Assembly: GCA_015709675.1 (NCBI GenBank)
Contig: CP054182.1
Location: forward strand, 3,017,448 to 3,081,447
Source of the DNA: Ignavibacteriales bacterium
GTDB taxonomy: Bacteria; Bacteroidota; Ignavibacteria; Ignavibacteriales; Ignavibacteriaceae
Reading direction: 5' to 3'
Length of the DNA stretch: 64,000 bases
Positions 55,634 to 64,000 of this stretch are shown here, in pieces (the first letter of the stretch is position 1; the number at the start of each line of letters is the position of its first letter). The translations under genes and the position numbers were made by a program. Under the pieces are notes generated by a model that was not told the DNA's origin, did no database searches, and worked only from the letters and a program-made list of their open reading frames with translations.

Positions 55634-56188
55634 AGACACGCCGCGGCGTGTCTCTACGAATGTATTGTTCTGAATCCGGAGGATTCACAGATTGGTAGAA
55701 ACATATGTACCAACAAATCCAAAAATGAACCGCGCTAGCGGTGACCGACTAATAGAAAACAAATTTACCAACCCCACCCTTGAATCGCGTTAGCGGTGAC
55801 CCATTAATAATATCTCTCAAAATAAAATCAATAAACCCGCAGCGCGGGTGACCCATTTCTCAATCCATTATTTGGATTTTACCTAACATTTACATTTGAT
55901 GAGACACGCCGCGGCGTGTCTTTACGAACGCATTGGTAATGAATCCGACGGATTCACAGATTGGTAAAAAATATGTACCAACAAATCCAAAAATGAACCG
56001 CGCTAGCGGTGACCTATTAATAGAAAACAAATTTACCAATCCCACCCTTGAACCGCGTTAGCGGTGACCCATTAATAATATCTCTCAAAATAAAATCAAT
56101 AAACTCGCAGTGCGGGTGACCCATTTTTCACTATATATTTGAGTATTACCTAATTTATAAATTTGTACAGACACGCCGCGGCGTGTCT
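55634..56188. repeat. Tandem array of REP-like hairpins (two ~268-bp units plus a third head)
   Basis: The 594-nt gap between the convergent aminotransferase and yjbQ genes is filled by a tandem repeat with a 268-bp period. Each unit has five dyads: a 20-bp perfect palindrome (55634-55653, 55902-55921, and again alone at 56169-56188), GAATCC/GGATTC (55672, 55941), CCGCGCTAGCGG (55730, 55998), YCGCGTTAGCGG (55785, 56053) and AYCCGC-type AYYCGC/GCGGGT (55835, 56103). The last three dyads share the 3' tail TGACC. Single-base differences between units keep the stems. I see no protein gene. Not a CRISPR array: the period is too long and there are no spacers. Confidence 0.85.
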
Positions 56189-56203
56189 CTACGAATGATT
56201 ATC

Positions 56204-56617
56204 CTACTCCCCCATCACCTTCAGTAATACCCGCTTCTTTCTCATTCCGTCAAACTCAGCGTAATATATCTGCTGCCACGGACCAAGATCAAGCCGCCCG
56301 TCGGTAACAGGCACTATCACTTCATGATGAACCAGCAGACTCTTCAGATGCGCATCACCGTTATCCTCACCGGTGTGATGATGCCGGTAATCAGCCCTGA
56401 AAGGTGCCAGTTTTTCCGGCCATTCATCTATATCCTGAATCAGGCCATGTTCGGCATCATTCACATATACACCAGCTGTTATATGCATCGCTGAAACCAG
56501 AATCATCCCCTCCCGGATTCCGCTTTTCTTAAGTATGCTTTCCACCTCACTGGTGATGTTTATATATTCACGCCGTTTCTTAGTGTAAAACCAGAGATAC
56601 TCCGTTAAGAACTTCAT
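56204..56617 (-). CDS. yjbQ: YjbQ/UPF0047 family protein (secondary thiamine-phosphate synthase)
   Basis: A 137-residue protein with the family's blocks [14 protein letters not shown], the [13 protein letters not shown] stretch, [17 protein letters not shown] and [13 protein letters not shown]. The conserved His and Asp residues are all present. YjbQ homologues show weak thiamine-phosphate synthase activity, but their physiological role is unclear. The start overlaps the prfB stop by 4 nt, so it is translated from the prfB message. Its stop lies 15 nt from the last palindrome of the repeat array. Confidence 0.92.
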   Translation of the reverse strand: MKFLTEYLWFYTKKRREYINITSEVESILKKSGIREGMILVSAMHITAGVYVNDAEHGLIQDIDEWPEKLAPFRADYRHHHTGEDNGDAHLKSLLVHHEVIVPVTDGRLDLGPWQQIYYAEFDGMRKKRVLLKVMGE

Positions 56618-57733
56618 TTGTTCTCCCTGTGAAGATTTCCGGACATATACAGCAGAAATGCTTTTACGAACCGGTCAATTTCTCCATCCATCACTGCCTG
56701 TGTGTCAGATGTTTCTTCATCAGTGCGATGGTCTTTAACCAGGTTATACGGATGAAAAACATACGAGCGGATCTGTGAACCCCACTCGATTTTCATCTTA
56801 CCTTTTTCCACTTCATCACGCTCCGCTTCAAGCTTTTCCATTTCAATTGCATAGAGCTTGGATTTGAGCATTTTCATGGCAGTTTCCTTGTTCTGCCCCT
56901 GTGAACGCTGGCTCTGGCAGGCAGCCACTACTCCGGTAGGAATATGAGTAATACGCACCGCGGTCTCAACTTTATTTACGTTCTGACCTCCTTTACCCCC
57001 TGAGCGATAGGTATCAATACGCAAATCAGCCGGATTGATTTCGATTTCAATCTCATCATCAATCTCCGGTATTGCAAAGACGGATGCAAATGATGTATGC
57101 CTCCGCTTGTTTGAATCAAACGGGGAGATTCTCACAAGGCGGTGCACGCCATTCTCTGCCTTCAGATAGCCATAAGCAAATTCGCCGCTGACAGAAAGAG
57201 TTGCATTCTTGATTCCTGCTCCGTCACCATCAAGGATTTCCTGAATTTCCACCTTAAATCCTTTTTTCTCACAGTAGCGCAAATACATTCTAAGAAGCAT
57301 TTCAGACCAGTCCTGTGCTTCTGTGCCCCCCGCACCTGAGTTGATGGTCAGAATACAATTCTTAGTGTCATTTTTACCGCTGAGCATATTCCTGAACTCT
57401 AGAGACTCAACTCCCTCTTTCAGATTCGCAAGTTCACTTCGTATATCCTCTTTAAATGATTCATCTTTTTCTTCCTCAGCAAGATTTATAATCTCACTGA
57501 TATTATTAGAAGAATCATAGATAGCACGCCAGGAGTCAACCCACTCCTGCATCTGCTTTATAGACTGAAGTATTCCCTGTGCTTTTTTCTGATCATTCCA
57601 GAAAGAGTCCTCACCTGATTTTGCCTGTAGTTCCTGTATCCTGTTTTCCTTGACATCCAAGTCAAAGAAAACCTCGTAGATTGGTGATACGGATATTCAG
57701 TTCTTTCAACTGACGCAATTCATCTTCGTACAT
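56614..57733 (-). CDS. prfB: Peptide chain release factor 2 with programmed +1 frameshift
   Basis: RF2 recognises UGA and UAA stop codons. The gene begins at ATG 57733 with an AAGGAG 6 nt upstream, reads 23 codons ([20 protein letters not shown], then GFL), meets an in-frame TGA at 57664-57662 and continues in the +1 frame as [13 protein letters not shown]. The product is 372 residues long, as in the family. The codon-recognition motif SPF is in [13 protein letters not shown], and the peptidyl-hydrolysis motif GGQ is in [11 protein letters not shown]. Annotating only the long frame from the TTG at 57660 would lose the N-terminus. The gene overlaps yjbQ by 4 nt. Confidence 0.96.
57661..57676 (-). 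promoter_or_regulatory. RF2 autoregulatory frameshift site
   Basis: The minus strand reads CGAGGTTTTCTTTGAC. CTT TGA C is the conserved slip site, and AGG just upstream is the internal Shine-Dalgarno-like stimulator. When RF2 is scarce, the ribosome pauses at UGA and shifts to +1 to make more RF2. Confidence 0.95.
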
Positions 57734-57751
57734 ATGGTACTCCTTTATTCT

Positions 57752-58096
57752 TTATTTTTTAAAAAATTCTTTGTACTGTTCACCGGTTATTTCAACCTCA
57801 AGCCGGAGCAGTGCTGCTGCAAGAGTTTTCCCCTGCGCATCAAGTTTCAGCGAAACGGTTCCGCCGCCGCCTAAAGTGTTGTTAAGCAGAAAGTTCAGAG
57901 CATAGATATTCGGCAGTTCATACCGTTTCACATCACCAAAGCATACTCCAGCAAAATAATCTTTCACAAACTTTTCAGTAAGCAGTCCGGATATATAATC
58001 ATAACCAGCCTGATTATAGGCAATGATACCAACATTTGCCGCATCACCTTTATCACCGCTTCGGCCGTGGCAGAATTCAATTAGCTTAGTTTTCAT
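57752..58096 (-). CDS. AtuA-associated ferredoxin-fold-like small protein
   Basis: A 114-residue protein with the typical start IEFCHGRSGDKGDAANVGII and the block ALNFLLNNTLGGGGTVSLKLD. The same domain is fused to the C-terminus of some AtuA-type proteins or is encoded right after them, as here (4-nt overlap with the AtuA-like gene). The combination is found in acyclic terpene/short-chain acyl catabolism gene sets, but the biochemical role is not established. The gene ends 19 nt before the prfB start. Confidence 0.82.
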   Translation of the reverse strand: MKTKLIEFCHGRSGDKGDAANVGIIAYNQAGYDYISGLLTEKFVKDYFAGVCFGDVKRYELPNIYALNFLLNNTLGGGGTVSLKLDAQGKTLAAALLRLEVEITGEQYKEFFKK

Positions 58097-59463
58097 GGCT
58101 TAACCTCCATTACAGTTACCTGAGGCGTAACCTGATCTTTTTCTATAAGTGCAGGCCAGTAAGCAACCACATCCTGCGGTTTAGGGCGTCCCCCTGCAAA
58201 TCCGGTTACAGCAGGCGGACCGGTTAAAATTAACGGGGCAATTTCCATTCCGAAACGCTCTATTGCCTTTTTGTCTTTACCTCTCACGCCGATGCGCATG
58301 GTTATTTCATTAATTGAATCTTCATCAAGTTCTTTTGCAATTGGACCGTGACATGCATTATATCCGGCAAATTCCGTTCTCATTTCATCAAATTTCAGTC
58401 CCAGATTTTTTAATCTTCTTCTCAGGATTTCATCCGCTTTTTTGGCTTTGGTTAATGCCAGCGGCCATGAGTAGGTTAATTGACCGAATGCCGAGTATCC
58501 GTCAGCATACGCACAGGAGACTTTATAAAAAGGTGTGGCTGCTGAACCGGTTATTGAATGTACCTTTACGCGGTCTTTTCCTTCCTGCTCAAGTTTTATT
58601 GAGGTGAAATCTGCAACGCAGTCAGGGGTTATATACTGTTTCGGGTCGCCTATTTCATAAAGAAGCTGCTCTGATACCGTCGCAACACTGACTTTGCCTC
58701 CCAGACTTTCATGCTTGGTTATATAAAACGTACCATCCGGATATGCTTCGCAAATCGGGAATCCCGGCTTTTCAAAATTCTCAACAGACTGCCAGTCACC
58801 AAGGAAATTTCCACCTGTTGCCTGCATTCCGCATTCGAGGATATGCCCCGCAATTGTTCCGGCTGAAAGTTTATTATAATCATCCTTAGCCCAGCCAAAT
58901 TCATATATCATAGGAGCCAGAGTAAGACCGGTATCGGTTGTTCTTCCTGTAATGACGATATCAGCACCTTTTTCAAGTCCTTCAACTATCGGAAATGCTC
59001 CAAAATAGGTATTGGCGGAAAGAATCTTATCTTTTACCACGGTTATCGGCTCACCGGTTTCCATATTCCTGAGTTCAGAACCAGAAGCAACCAGTTCATC
59101 AAGACTGCCGAGTATATCATCACCGGTAACCACGGCTATCTTAACAGTTATTCCGAGTTCTTTTGCAACTTCAAGAACTGCTTCGGCGCATCCAAGCGGA
59201 TTTACACCTCCGCCATTGGTTATAATTTTAATATTCCGCTTTTTGCATTCAGGGAGAATTTTTTTCATCAGTCCCGGTATATCCTTAGCATAGCCCAGCT
59301 TCGGATCACGAAGCTGCTGCTTCTTAAGGATGGACATGGTCACCTCAGCAAGGTAGTCCATCACCAGATAATCTATCGGTCCGCTGAATACCTGGTAAAC
59401 AGGCGCATCAATCAGGTCACCCCAGAAGCCCTGCCCTGACGCAATTCGGATGTTAGGTTTCAT
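58093..59463 (-). CDS. AtuA family protein (DUF1446)
   Basis: A protein of 456 residues from the ATG at 59463; the longer frame to 59505 adds 14 residues inside miaA and is less likely. The start reads IRIASGQGFWGDLID, followed by VMDYLAEVTMSIL, ITNGGGVNPLGCAEAV, VVTGDDILG and ADIVITGRTTDTGLTLAPM, all typical of DUF1446. AtuA is needed for growth on citronellol-type terpenes in Pseudomonas, but many homologues sit in acyl-CoA degradation clusters. Here it stands with its small partner between miaA and prfB, without other catabolic genes. It overlaps miaA by 11 nt. Confidence 0.85.
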   Translation of the reverse strand: MKPNIRIASGQGFWGDLIDAPVYQVFSGPIDYLVMDYLAEVTMSILKKQQLRDPKLGYAKDIPGLMKKILPECKKRNIKIITNGGGVNPLGCAEAVLEVAKELGITVKIAVVTGDDILGSLDELVASGSELRNMETGEPITVVKDKILSANTYFGAFPIVEGLEKGADIVITGRTTDTGLTLAPMIYEFGWAKDDYNKLSAGTIAGHILECGMQATGGNFLGDWQSVENFEKPGFPICEAYPDGTFYITKHESLGGKVSVATVSEQLLYEIGDPKQYITPDCVADFTSIKLEQEGKDRVKVHSITGSAATPFYKVSCAYADGYSAFGQLTYSWPLALTKAKKADEILRRRLKNLGLKFDEMRTEFAGYNACHGPIAKELDEDSINEITMRIGVRGKDKKAIERFGMEIAPLILTGPPAVTGFAGGRPKPQDVVAYWPALIEKDQVTPQVTVMEVKP

Positions 59464-60388
59464 TCTGTTGTCTTTCATTAAAATCATCTGCAATATATTG
59501 TGCAATCAGTTCACTGTCATAACAGGCGCTCGTTTGTATATAGTGAACTTCCTCCATACTCCGGAACCAGGTATACTGCCTCTTTGCAAAATGCCTGGTA
59601 TTTCTCTGAATCAGCCGGATCATCTCATCTTTGCTAATCTCACTCTTAAGATACGAGATGGTTTCTTTATATCCCACCGTATTCAGGGAGTTCACCCCTT
59701 CGGGATAAAGTGCGAGCAGTTTTTCAGTCTCGGCAATCAGACCCCTTTCAACCATTTCTGCCGCCCGCTTGTTGATTCTGCCGTATAAATATTCCCGCTC
59801 CGGCATCAGGCAATAAATAACAAAATTTAAATCATCATGCTTTTTTTGATTTTCCATCTGCCTCAAAATGGATTCACCGGTCACATGCATCACCTCAAGA
59901 GCGCGGGCTACTCTTTTATAGGTAGCTGACGGAATTCTTTCCGCGGCATCAGGATCGTTTTTTTTCAACTCATTGTGAAGTCCCTCTGCTCCGGATTTTT
60001 CGAAAATTTCCTTCAGATACTTCCGGTACTCCTGATCAGCCTCAACAGGAATTATTCCTTCCCGGAGGGCCTGTATATATAACCCCGTTCCGCCGCACAC
60101 AATCGGCAATTTCCCCTCATTGAGCAGATCACGGCAGACTCTCCTCCCCTCCTGCTCAAACCTGCCGGCACTGAAAACCTCATCCGGCTCAAGATAATCA
60201 ACGAAGTGATGTTTAACCTCCTGAAGAATGGGTTTTTCCGGTTTGGCCGTTCCTATATCCAGATACTTATAAACCTGCCGGCTGTCTGCAGAAATAATTT
60301 CCGTGCCCCATGCTCTGGCAAGAAGGACCGCTGCATCAGATTTACCTGAGGCAGTGGGTCCTGTAATTACAGGTATTAGTTGTCCCAA
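59453..60388 (-). CDS. miaA: tRNA dimethylallyltransferase
   Basis: A 311-residue MiaA, which prenylates A37 of tRNAs that read UNN codons. Seen: the P-loop ITGPTASGKSDAAV, SADSRQVYKYLDIGTAKP, the CGGTGLYIQAL block, ERIPSATYKRVARALEV and the late RNTRHFAKRQYTWFR. Complete in length. Its start overlaps the pcm stop by 13 nt and its end overlaps the AtuA-like gene by 11 nt, giving a tightly packed pcm-miaA-atuA-small protein-prfB-yjbQ run. Confidence 0.96.
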   Translation of the reverse strand: MGQLIPVITGPTASGKSDAAVLLARAWGTEIISADSRQVYKYLDIGTAKPEKPILQEVKHHFVDYLEPDEVFSAGRFEQEGRRVCRDLLNEGKLPIVCGGTGLYIQALREGIIPVEADQEYRKYLKEIFEKSGAEGLHNELKKNDPDAAERIPSATYKRVARALEVMHVTGESILRQMENQKKHDDLNFVIYCLMPEREYLYGRINKRAAEMVERGLIAETEKLLALYPEGVNSLNTVGYKETISYLKSEISKDEMIRLIQRNTRHFAKRQYTWFRSMEEVHYIQTSACYDSELIAQYIADDFNERQQNET

Positions 60389-61011
60389 CCTTCTTTCCCG
60401 ATCAGAGGTACAAATTTGAATCCCGGAATTACGGTCTCTTTGAATTCCGTTTCATCAACTCTTTCAACAACAAAGAGTTTCTGGGAACTTCTGTCCCCGA
60501 CAGGAACAACCAGTTTCCCACCCGGTTTTAATTGTTTTTTTAATGTGCCAGGCAACGAGGGTGCACCTGCAGTAACAATAATTCCGTCATAAGGCGCAAA
60601 TTCATTCCAGCCAATGGTTCCGTCTCCGTATCTGGTAGCAACCGCATATCCGAGATGCTGAAGCAGCCGGTTCGTTTCCTTATAAAGGTCAAATTCCCGC
60701 TCAACGCTGTAAACCTTAATCCCCATCACACAGAGAATTGCCGCCTGATATCCGGAGCCTGTTCCGATTTCCAAAACTTTGCCCCCCTTTTTGACTCCAA
60801 GTTTTTCGGTCATAAAAGCCACAGTATAGGGCTGGCTGATGGTCTGCTGTGAACCAATAGGGAGCGGATTATCAGCATAGGCCAGATGCCAGAGAGTTTT
60901 GTTAATAAATTCGTGCCTGGGAACTGTGTTAATTGCCTGCAGCACCGCCTCGTCTCTGATCCCCTTACGTCTGAGTGATCCGGTTAATTCTGCCCTCTCT
61001 TTCTCAAACAT
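60376..61011 (-). CDS. pcm: Protein-L-isoaspartate O-methyltransferase
   Basis: A 211-residue PCMT that methylates isoaspartyl residues of damaged proteins using SAM. Seen: VPRHEFINK, LPIGSQQTISQPYTVAFMTE across two blocks, the SAM motif VLEIGTGSGYQAAILC, VYSVEREFDLY and GGKLVVPVGDRSSQ. It is the first gene of the minus-strand run that ends at yjbQ. The 128-nt gap upstream, shared with the divergent UPF0316 gene, is AT-rich and must hold both promoters; I cannot define them. Confidence 0.94.
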   Translation of the reverse strand: MFEKERAELTGSLRRKGIRDEAVLQAINTVPRHEFINKTLWHLAYADNPLPIGSQQTISQPYTVAFMTEKLGVKKGGKVLEIGTGSGYQAAILCVMGIKVYSVEREFDLYKETNRLLQHLGYAVATRYGDGTIGWNEFAPYDGIIVTAGAPSLPGTLKKQLKPGGKLVVPVGDRSSQKLFVVERVDETEFKETVIPGFKFVPLIGKEGWDN

Positions 61012-61139
61012 TATTTATTATATCCGTTAAACAGGCTTAAAATGTTAAAAATTGAAGCAATTTTTCTTAAATTTAGAACTCAAAATAAGCACTTTTGACC
61101 ATTCTGTTCACTAAATTCAAGGTAGTTTTCTGAAACCCT

Positions 61140-61664
61140 ATGATATTTGATTCTCCTTATTTCGGTCCGGTGCTTATAGCCCTGATGCGTGTCTGTGACG
61201 TGAGTATTGGAACTGTCAGAACCATTCTTGTTGTTCAAGGTCGCAGATACTATGCTACATTTGCCGGTTTCTTTGAGGTGCTCATTTGGGTCTTTGCCAT
61301 ACGCTTCATTTTTCAGCACCTTGATAATACCGCTAATTTGTTCGGTTACGCAATAGGATTTGCCCTTGGCAATTTTTTCGGAATTACTATTGAACGGTGG
61401 ATTGGTCTCGGACATGCAAATATCAACGTAATTTCCAAGTTCAATACTGATAAAATTGCAAGCGCACTCAGAATGGCCGGATATGGAGTGACCATAATTC
61501 CCGGCGAAGGAGGCAGTGGTGGTGTTTCAATAATTAACTGTATTCTTCCAAGAAAAAAGCTGCAAAACTTTATTAAGCTTGTCGAGTCTATTGATAAGGA
61601 AGCTTTTATTCATTTGCAGTCATCAATTCCCTACCGGGGTTTTATGCATGGCTCAAGGAAGTAG
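61140..61664 (+). CDS. UPF0316/DUF2179-type membrane protein
   Basis: A 174-residue protein with three transmembrane helices in the first 80 residues and the family's block MRVCDVSIGTVRTILVVQGR, then FGYAIGFALGNFFGITIERW. The C-terminal half (about 90-174) is a cytoplasmic DUF2179-like domain (ALRMAGYGVTIIPGEGGSG, INCILPRKKL). DUF2179 domains in other proteins bind cyclic nucleotides such as c-di-AMP; a role here is only inferred. It is 81 nt upstream of the P-type ATPase gene, which could make it a functional partner. Confidence 0.88.
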   Translation: MIFDSPYFGPVLIALMRVCDVSIGTVRTILVVQGRRYYATFAGFFEVLIWVFAIRFIFQHLDNTANLFGYAIGFALGNFFGITIERWIGLGHANINVISKFNTDKIASALRMAGYGVTIIPGEGGSGGVSIINCILPRKKLQNFIKLVESIDKEAFIHLQSSIPYRGFMHGSRK

Positions 61665-61745
61665 CAACAGCATTAGCGCACAGTGTGATCAAATTTAATA
61701 GGTTATTTTATAATTTTGTTTTTAAACGATTGAGAGCGGATCTAT

Positions 61746-64000
61746 ATGTCAGAATATAAACCTGGAGCTTTGACGAAGGAATTATCACAATGGTACCATT
61801 CCCAGGTTAAAGATGTATTTGTTGAACTACAAACCGGTAATAATGGCCTGACTTCAGAAGAAGCAGCTCAGCGCCTTGAGAATTACGGCCCCAATGCTCT
61901 GGATGCGGAAAAGAAGGATCCGGCCTGGCTTTTACTGGTTCGTCAGTTCACAAGCCTGCTTATTGTGATTCTGTTTGCGGCGGCAGTCATCGCGGCTTTT
62001 ATGGGAGACGTAGTTGAAGCCGTAGCCATCATCGTAATTGTAGTTCTGGCTGGTGTGACTGGTTTTATTCAGGAATTTCAGGCAGGCAAGGCGATTGAAT
62101 CCCTTAAAAAGATGGCGGCACCGCAAGCTCATGTAATAAGGGACGGCGTCGAAAAAGTTGTAAACTCAGAAGATCTGGTTCCTGGTGATGTTGTTGTCCT
62201 GAAAACCGGTGATAAAATTCCTGCAGATGCGCGCCTCATAGAAGCACAAAACCTGAGAGTCGAGGAAGCTTCTCTCACGGGAGAATCTCTGGCAGTTGAA
62301 AAACATACACATGAAATTTTAGAGCTTGATGTACCCCTCGGAGACCGTAAAAATATGGTTTATATGGGGACATCCATTTCCTACGGCCGCGGCAAGGCAA
62401 TCGTAACTGATACCGGAATGAAAACTGAGTTTGGTAAGATTGCTTCCCTTCTGCAGAATACTGAAAACCGTAAAACCCCGCTCCAGCAGAATCTTGATGA
62501 ACTCGGAAAGAAAATCGGTATTTTTTCAATTATCCTGGCGGGTGCAATGTCCGTTCTTGGAGTATTCCAGGGACATACGATTGTTGAAATGTTCGTCTGG
62601 GGTGTTGCTGTTGCAGTAGCTGTTATTCCAGAAGCATTGCCGGCAGTTGTGACCATTTCTCTGGCCCTTGGTGTCAGAAGAATGGTTAAAAGAAGAGCAC
62701 TTATCCGCAAACTTCCCGCTGTTGAAACCCTTGGGGCAATTAATATCATCTGCTCAGATAAAACCGGTACGCTTACTCAGGATGAAATGACCATCCGTAA
62801 AATTTACAGCGGCGGAGAGGTTTTTGATCTGACCGGAGTTGGCTATAATCCTGCCGGTGAATTTCACATTAATGGTACAAAAACAGACGTAAGCGGTAAA
62901 ACCGATCTGATGGCACTGCTGACCTATGGCTCTCTCTGTAACGATACAAAAATCGTGAAAGATGACGAGGGATGGGATGTGCTTGGCGATCCGACAGAAG
63001 GCGGAATCGTTGTTGCTGCAGAAAAAGCCGGTATCAAAGTTGAGGACATTCGCGGCAAACATGAACGAATTCATGAGATCCCATTCTCCTCAGAAACAAA
63101 GCGTATGTCAACCGTTCATAACGTTAACGGCACCAGAATGGTTTCAAGCAAGGGAGCAGTCGAGGTTATCCTTGATTCCTGCACCTACTACGCTGAGGGC
63201 GGTAAATCCGTTCCGCTGACTCCTGAAAAACGTTCACAGATCCTTGATGTCGCAACCGGGTTTGGCGAAAATGCACTCAGAGTGCTGGGAATATCCTATA
63301 AAGAAATGCCGAACACTGCGGATGATTACAGCGGCGGTGAAAATGCTGAGGCATTCAAAGATATTGAAAAGGATATGACCTTTGCCGGTTTAGTCGGCAT
63401 GATTGATCCTCCAAGAATGGAAGTTAAAGATTCCATTAAAACCTGTTTCTCAGCCGGTATTAAACCAATCATGATTACCGGTGATCATAAAATCACCGCT
63501 GTGGCTGTAGCAAAAGAGCTTGGCATTCTCCGTAACGGACGTGCAATTTCAGGTACAGAACTTGAAAAAATGAGCGACAAAGAATTCGAAATGAGCGTTG
63601 ATAACACAGAAGTGTATGCACGTATTTCTCCCGCTCACAAGCTGAAGATCGTTGAATCACTTATGAAAAAGGGCAATATCGTTGCGATGACCGGTGACGG
63701 AGTTAACGATGCCCCTTCTCTCAAAAAAGCTGATATCGGTGTCGCGATGGGCATCACCGGTACGGACGTGAGCAAGGAAGCAGCAGATATGATTCTGACT
63801 GATGATAACTTTGCTTCGATTGTTAATGCAGTAGAAGAAGGCAGAAGCATCTTTGAAAATATCCGCAAATATCTGGTATATCTTCTCAGCGGAAATATGG
63901 GTACTGTATTCGCGATGATCATTACTCTGCTTGCTACCCTTCCTCTGCCGCTTCATGCAGTGCAGATCTTATTCATCAACTTTATTATGGACGGGCTTAT
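61746..64000 (+). CDS. P2-type cation-transporting ATPase, 3' end cut
   Basis: An open frame from the ATG at 61746 to the window end (751 codons). Cation_ATPase_N residues (about 10-80: [16 protein letters not shown]) are followed by actuator motif SLTGES, the TM4 ion-binding motif VIPEALPAV, the phosphorylation site Asp338 in [12 protein letters not shown], the nucleotide-binding domain and [20 protein letters not shown]. These mark a P2A/P2-type pump, most likely for calcium. Transmembrane helices 7-10 lie beyond the window. A TAATTTTG at 61711 matches a Bacteroidota -7 element, but no -33 element is seen at the right distance. Confidence 0.94.
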   Translation, partial: MSEYKPGALTKELSQWYHSQVKDVFVELQTGNNGLTSEEAAQRLENYGPNALDAEKKDPAWLLLVRQFTSLLIVILFAAAVIAAFMGDVVEAVAIIVIVVLAGVTGFIQEFQAGKAIESLKKMAAPQAHVIRDGVEKVVNSEDLVPGDVVVLKTGDKIPADARLIEAQNLRVEEASLTGESLAVEKHTHEILELDVPLGDRKNMVYMGTSISYGRGKAIVTDTGMKTEFGKIASLLQNTENRKTPLQQNLDELGKKIGIFSIILAGAMSVLGVFQGHTIVEMFVWGVAVAVAVIPEALPAVVTISLALGVRRMVKRRALIRKLPAVETLGAINIICSDKTGTLTQDEMTIRKIYSGGEVFDLTGVGYNPAGEFHINGTKTDVSGKTDLMALLTYGSLCNDTKIVKDDEGWDVLGDPTEGGIVVAAEKAGIKVEDIRGKHERIHEIPFSSETKRMSTVHNVNGTRMVSSKGAVEVILDSCTYYAEGGKSVPLTPEKRSQILDVATGFGENALRVLGISYKEMPNTADDYSGGENAEAFKDIEKDMTFAGLVGMIDPPRMEVKDSIKTCFSAGIKPIMITGDHKITAVAVAKELGILRNGRAISGTELEKMSDKEFEMSVDNTEVYARISPAHKLKIVESLMKKGNIVAMTGDGVNDAPSLKKADIGVAMGITGTDVSKEAADMILTDDNFASIVNAVEEGRSIFENIRKYLVYLLSGNMGTVFAMIITLLATLPLPLHAVQILFINFIMDGL

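Noticed and set aside
55634-56188. CRISPR array
   Set aside because: The repeat period is about 268 bp, units are nearly identical throughout without unique spacers, and no cas gene is nearby.
56614-57733. prfB pseudogene because of the in-frame TGA
   Set aside because: The TGA sits in the conserved RF2 recoding site with a normal downstream frame; this is regulated frameshifting.
59464-59505. 14-residue N-terminal extension of the AtuA-like protein
   Set aside because: It lies inside miaA and precedes MKPNIRIASGQGFWGD, which is the usual family start.

Overview
This 64 kb window is chromosomal DNA from a Gram-negative, didermic bacterium of the FCB superphylum, most likely Ignavibacteria or a close Bacteroidota/Chlorobi relative (inference). 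Pointers are two PorV/PorQ-type proteins of the type IX secretion system, a secreted protein with a FlgD-like C-terminal domain, a propeller/Y_Y_Y sensor kinase, many lipoproteins and outer-membrane-like proteins, bacillithiol enzyme BshC, and mostly weak Shine-Dalgarno sites. Coding density is high, with many 1-16 nt overlaps. I found no tRNA, rRNA, CRISPR array, prophage or complete IS element.

Layout. 1-2.2 kb: the 3' part of a NamZ-type muramidase gene and a lipoprotein gene, ended by a strong hairpin terminator. 2.2-6.2 kb (minus): tgt-yajC-ribBA-nfeD. 6.3-18.7 kb (minus): a GT9 glycosyltransferase, glycerate kinase, thyA, a propeller sensor kinase, folA, mutL, an acyl-CoA mutase with isobutyryl-CoA-mutase signature residues, a lipoprotein, a CNNM/CorC-like membrane protein and a DCC protein. 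18.7-33.2 kb: one plus-strand glycosyltransferase, then a long tightly packed minus-strand run of envelope genes: GT2, deacetylase, GT2 and a flippase-like membrane protein; an outer-membrane-like protein; a site-2 protease; a lipoprotein; a secreted propeller; two PorV-like proteins; a GNAT/FemAB-like protein; a glycosyltransferase; and a Wzx-type flippase. 33.3-35.0 kb: bshC. 35.1-40.9 kb (minus): ymdB-like phosphoesterase, folD, deoC, a solo HicB-like gene, trmH, aroA and a MalK-type ATPase.

40.9-49.6 kb (plus): a DnaQ/GIY-YIG/UVR fusion nuclease, an S9 peptidase, a pseudo-receiver-GAF protein, an M48-TPR metalloprotease and a FecR-like protein. 49.6-52.2 kb: a repeat-bearing gap and two poorly characterised envelope genes, looking accessory. 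52.2-55.6 kb (plus): an M1 peptidase, a MmcQ/YjbR protein and an aminotransferase. 55.6-56.2 kb: a tandem array of hairpins. 56.2-61.0 kb (minus): pcm, miaA, an AtuA-like pair, prfB with its programmed frameshift, and yjbQ. 61.1-64 kb (plus): a UPF0316 membrane protein and the start of a P2-type cation ATPase cut by the window end.

The points most worth a second look are the hairpin array near 55.6-56.2 kb, whose two copies differ in ways that keep the stems; the evidence that trmH starts at an AUU codon; the mutase with F80/Q198; and the operon combining glycan assembly with type IX secretion genes.
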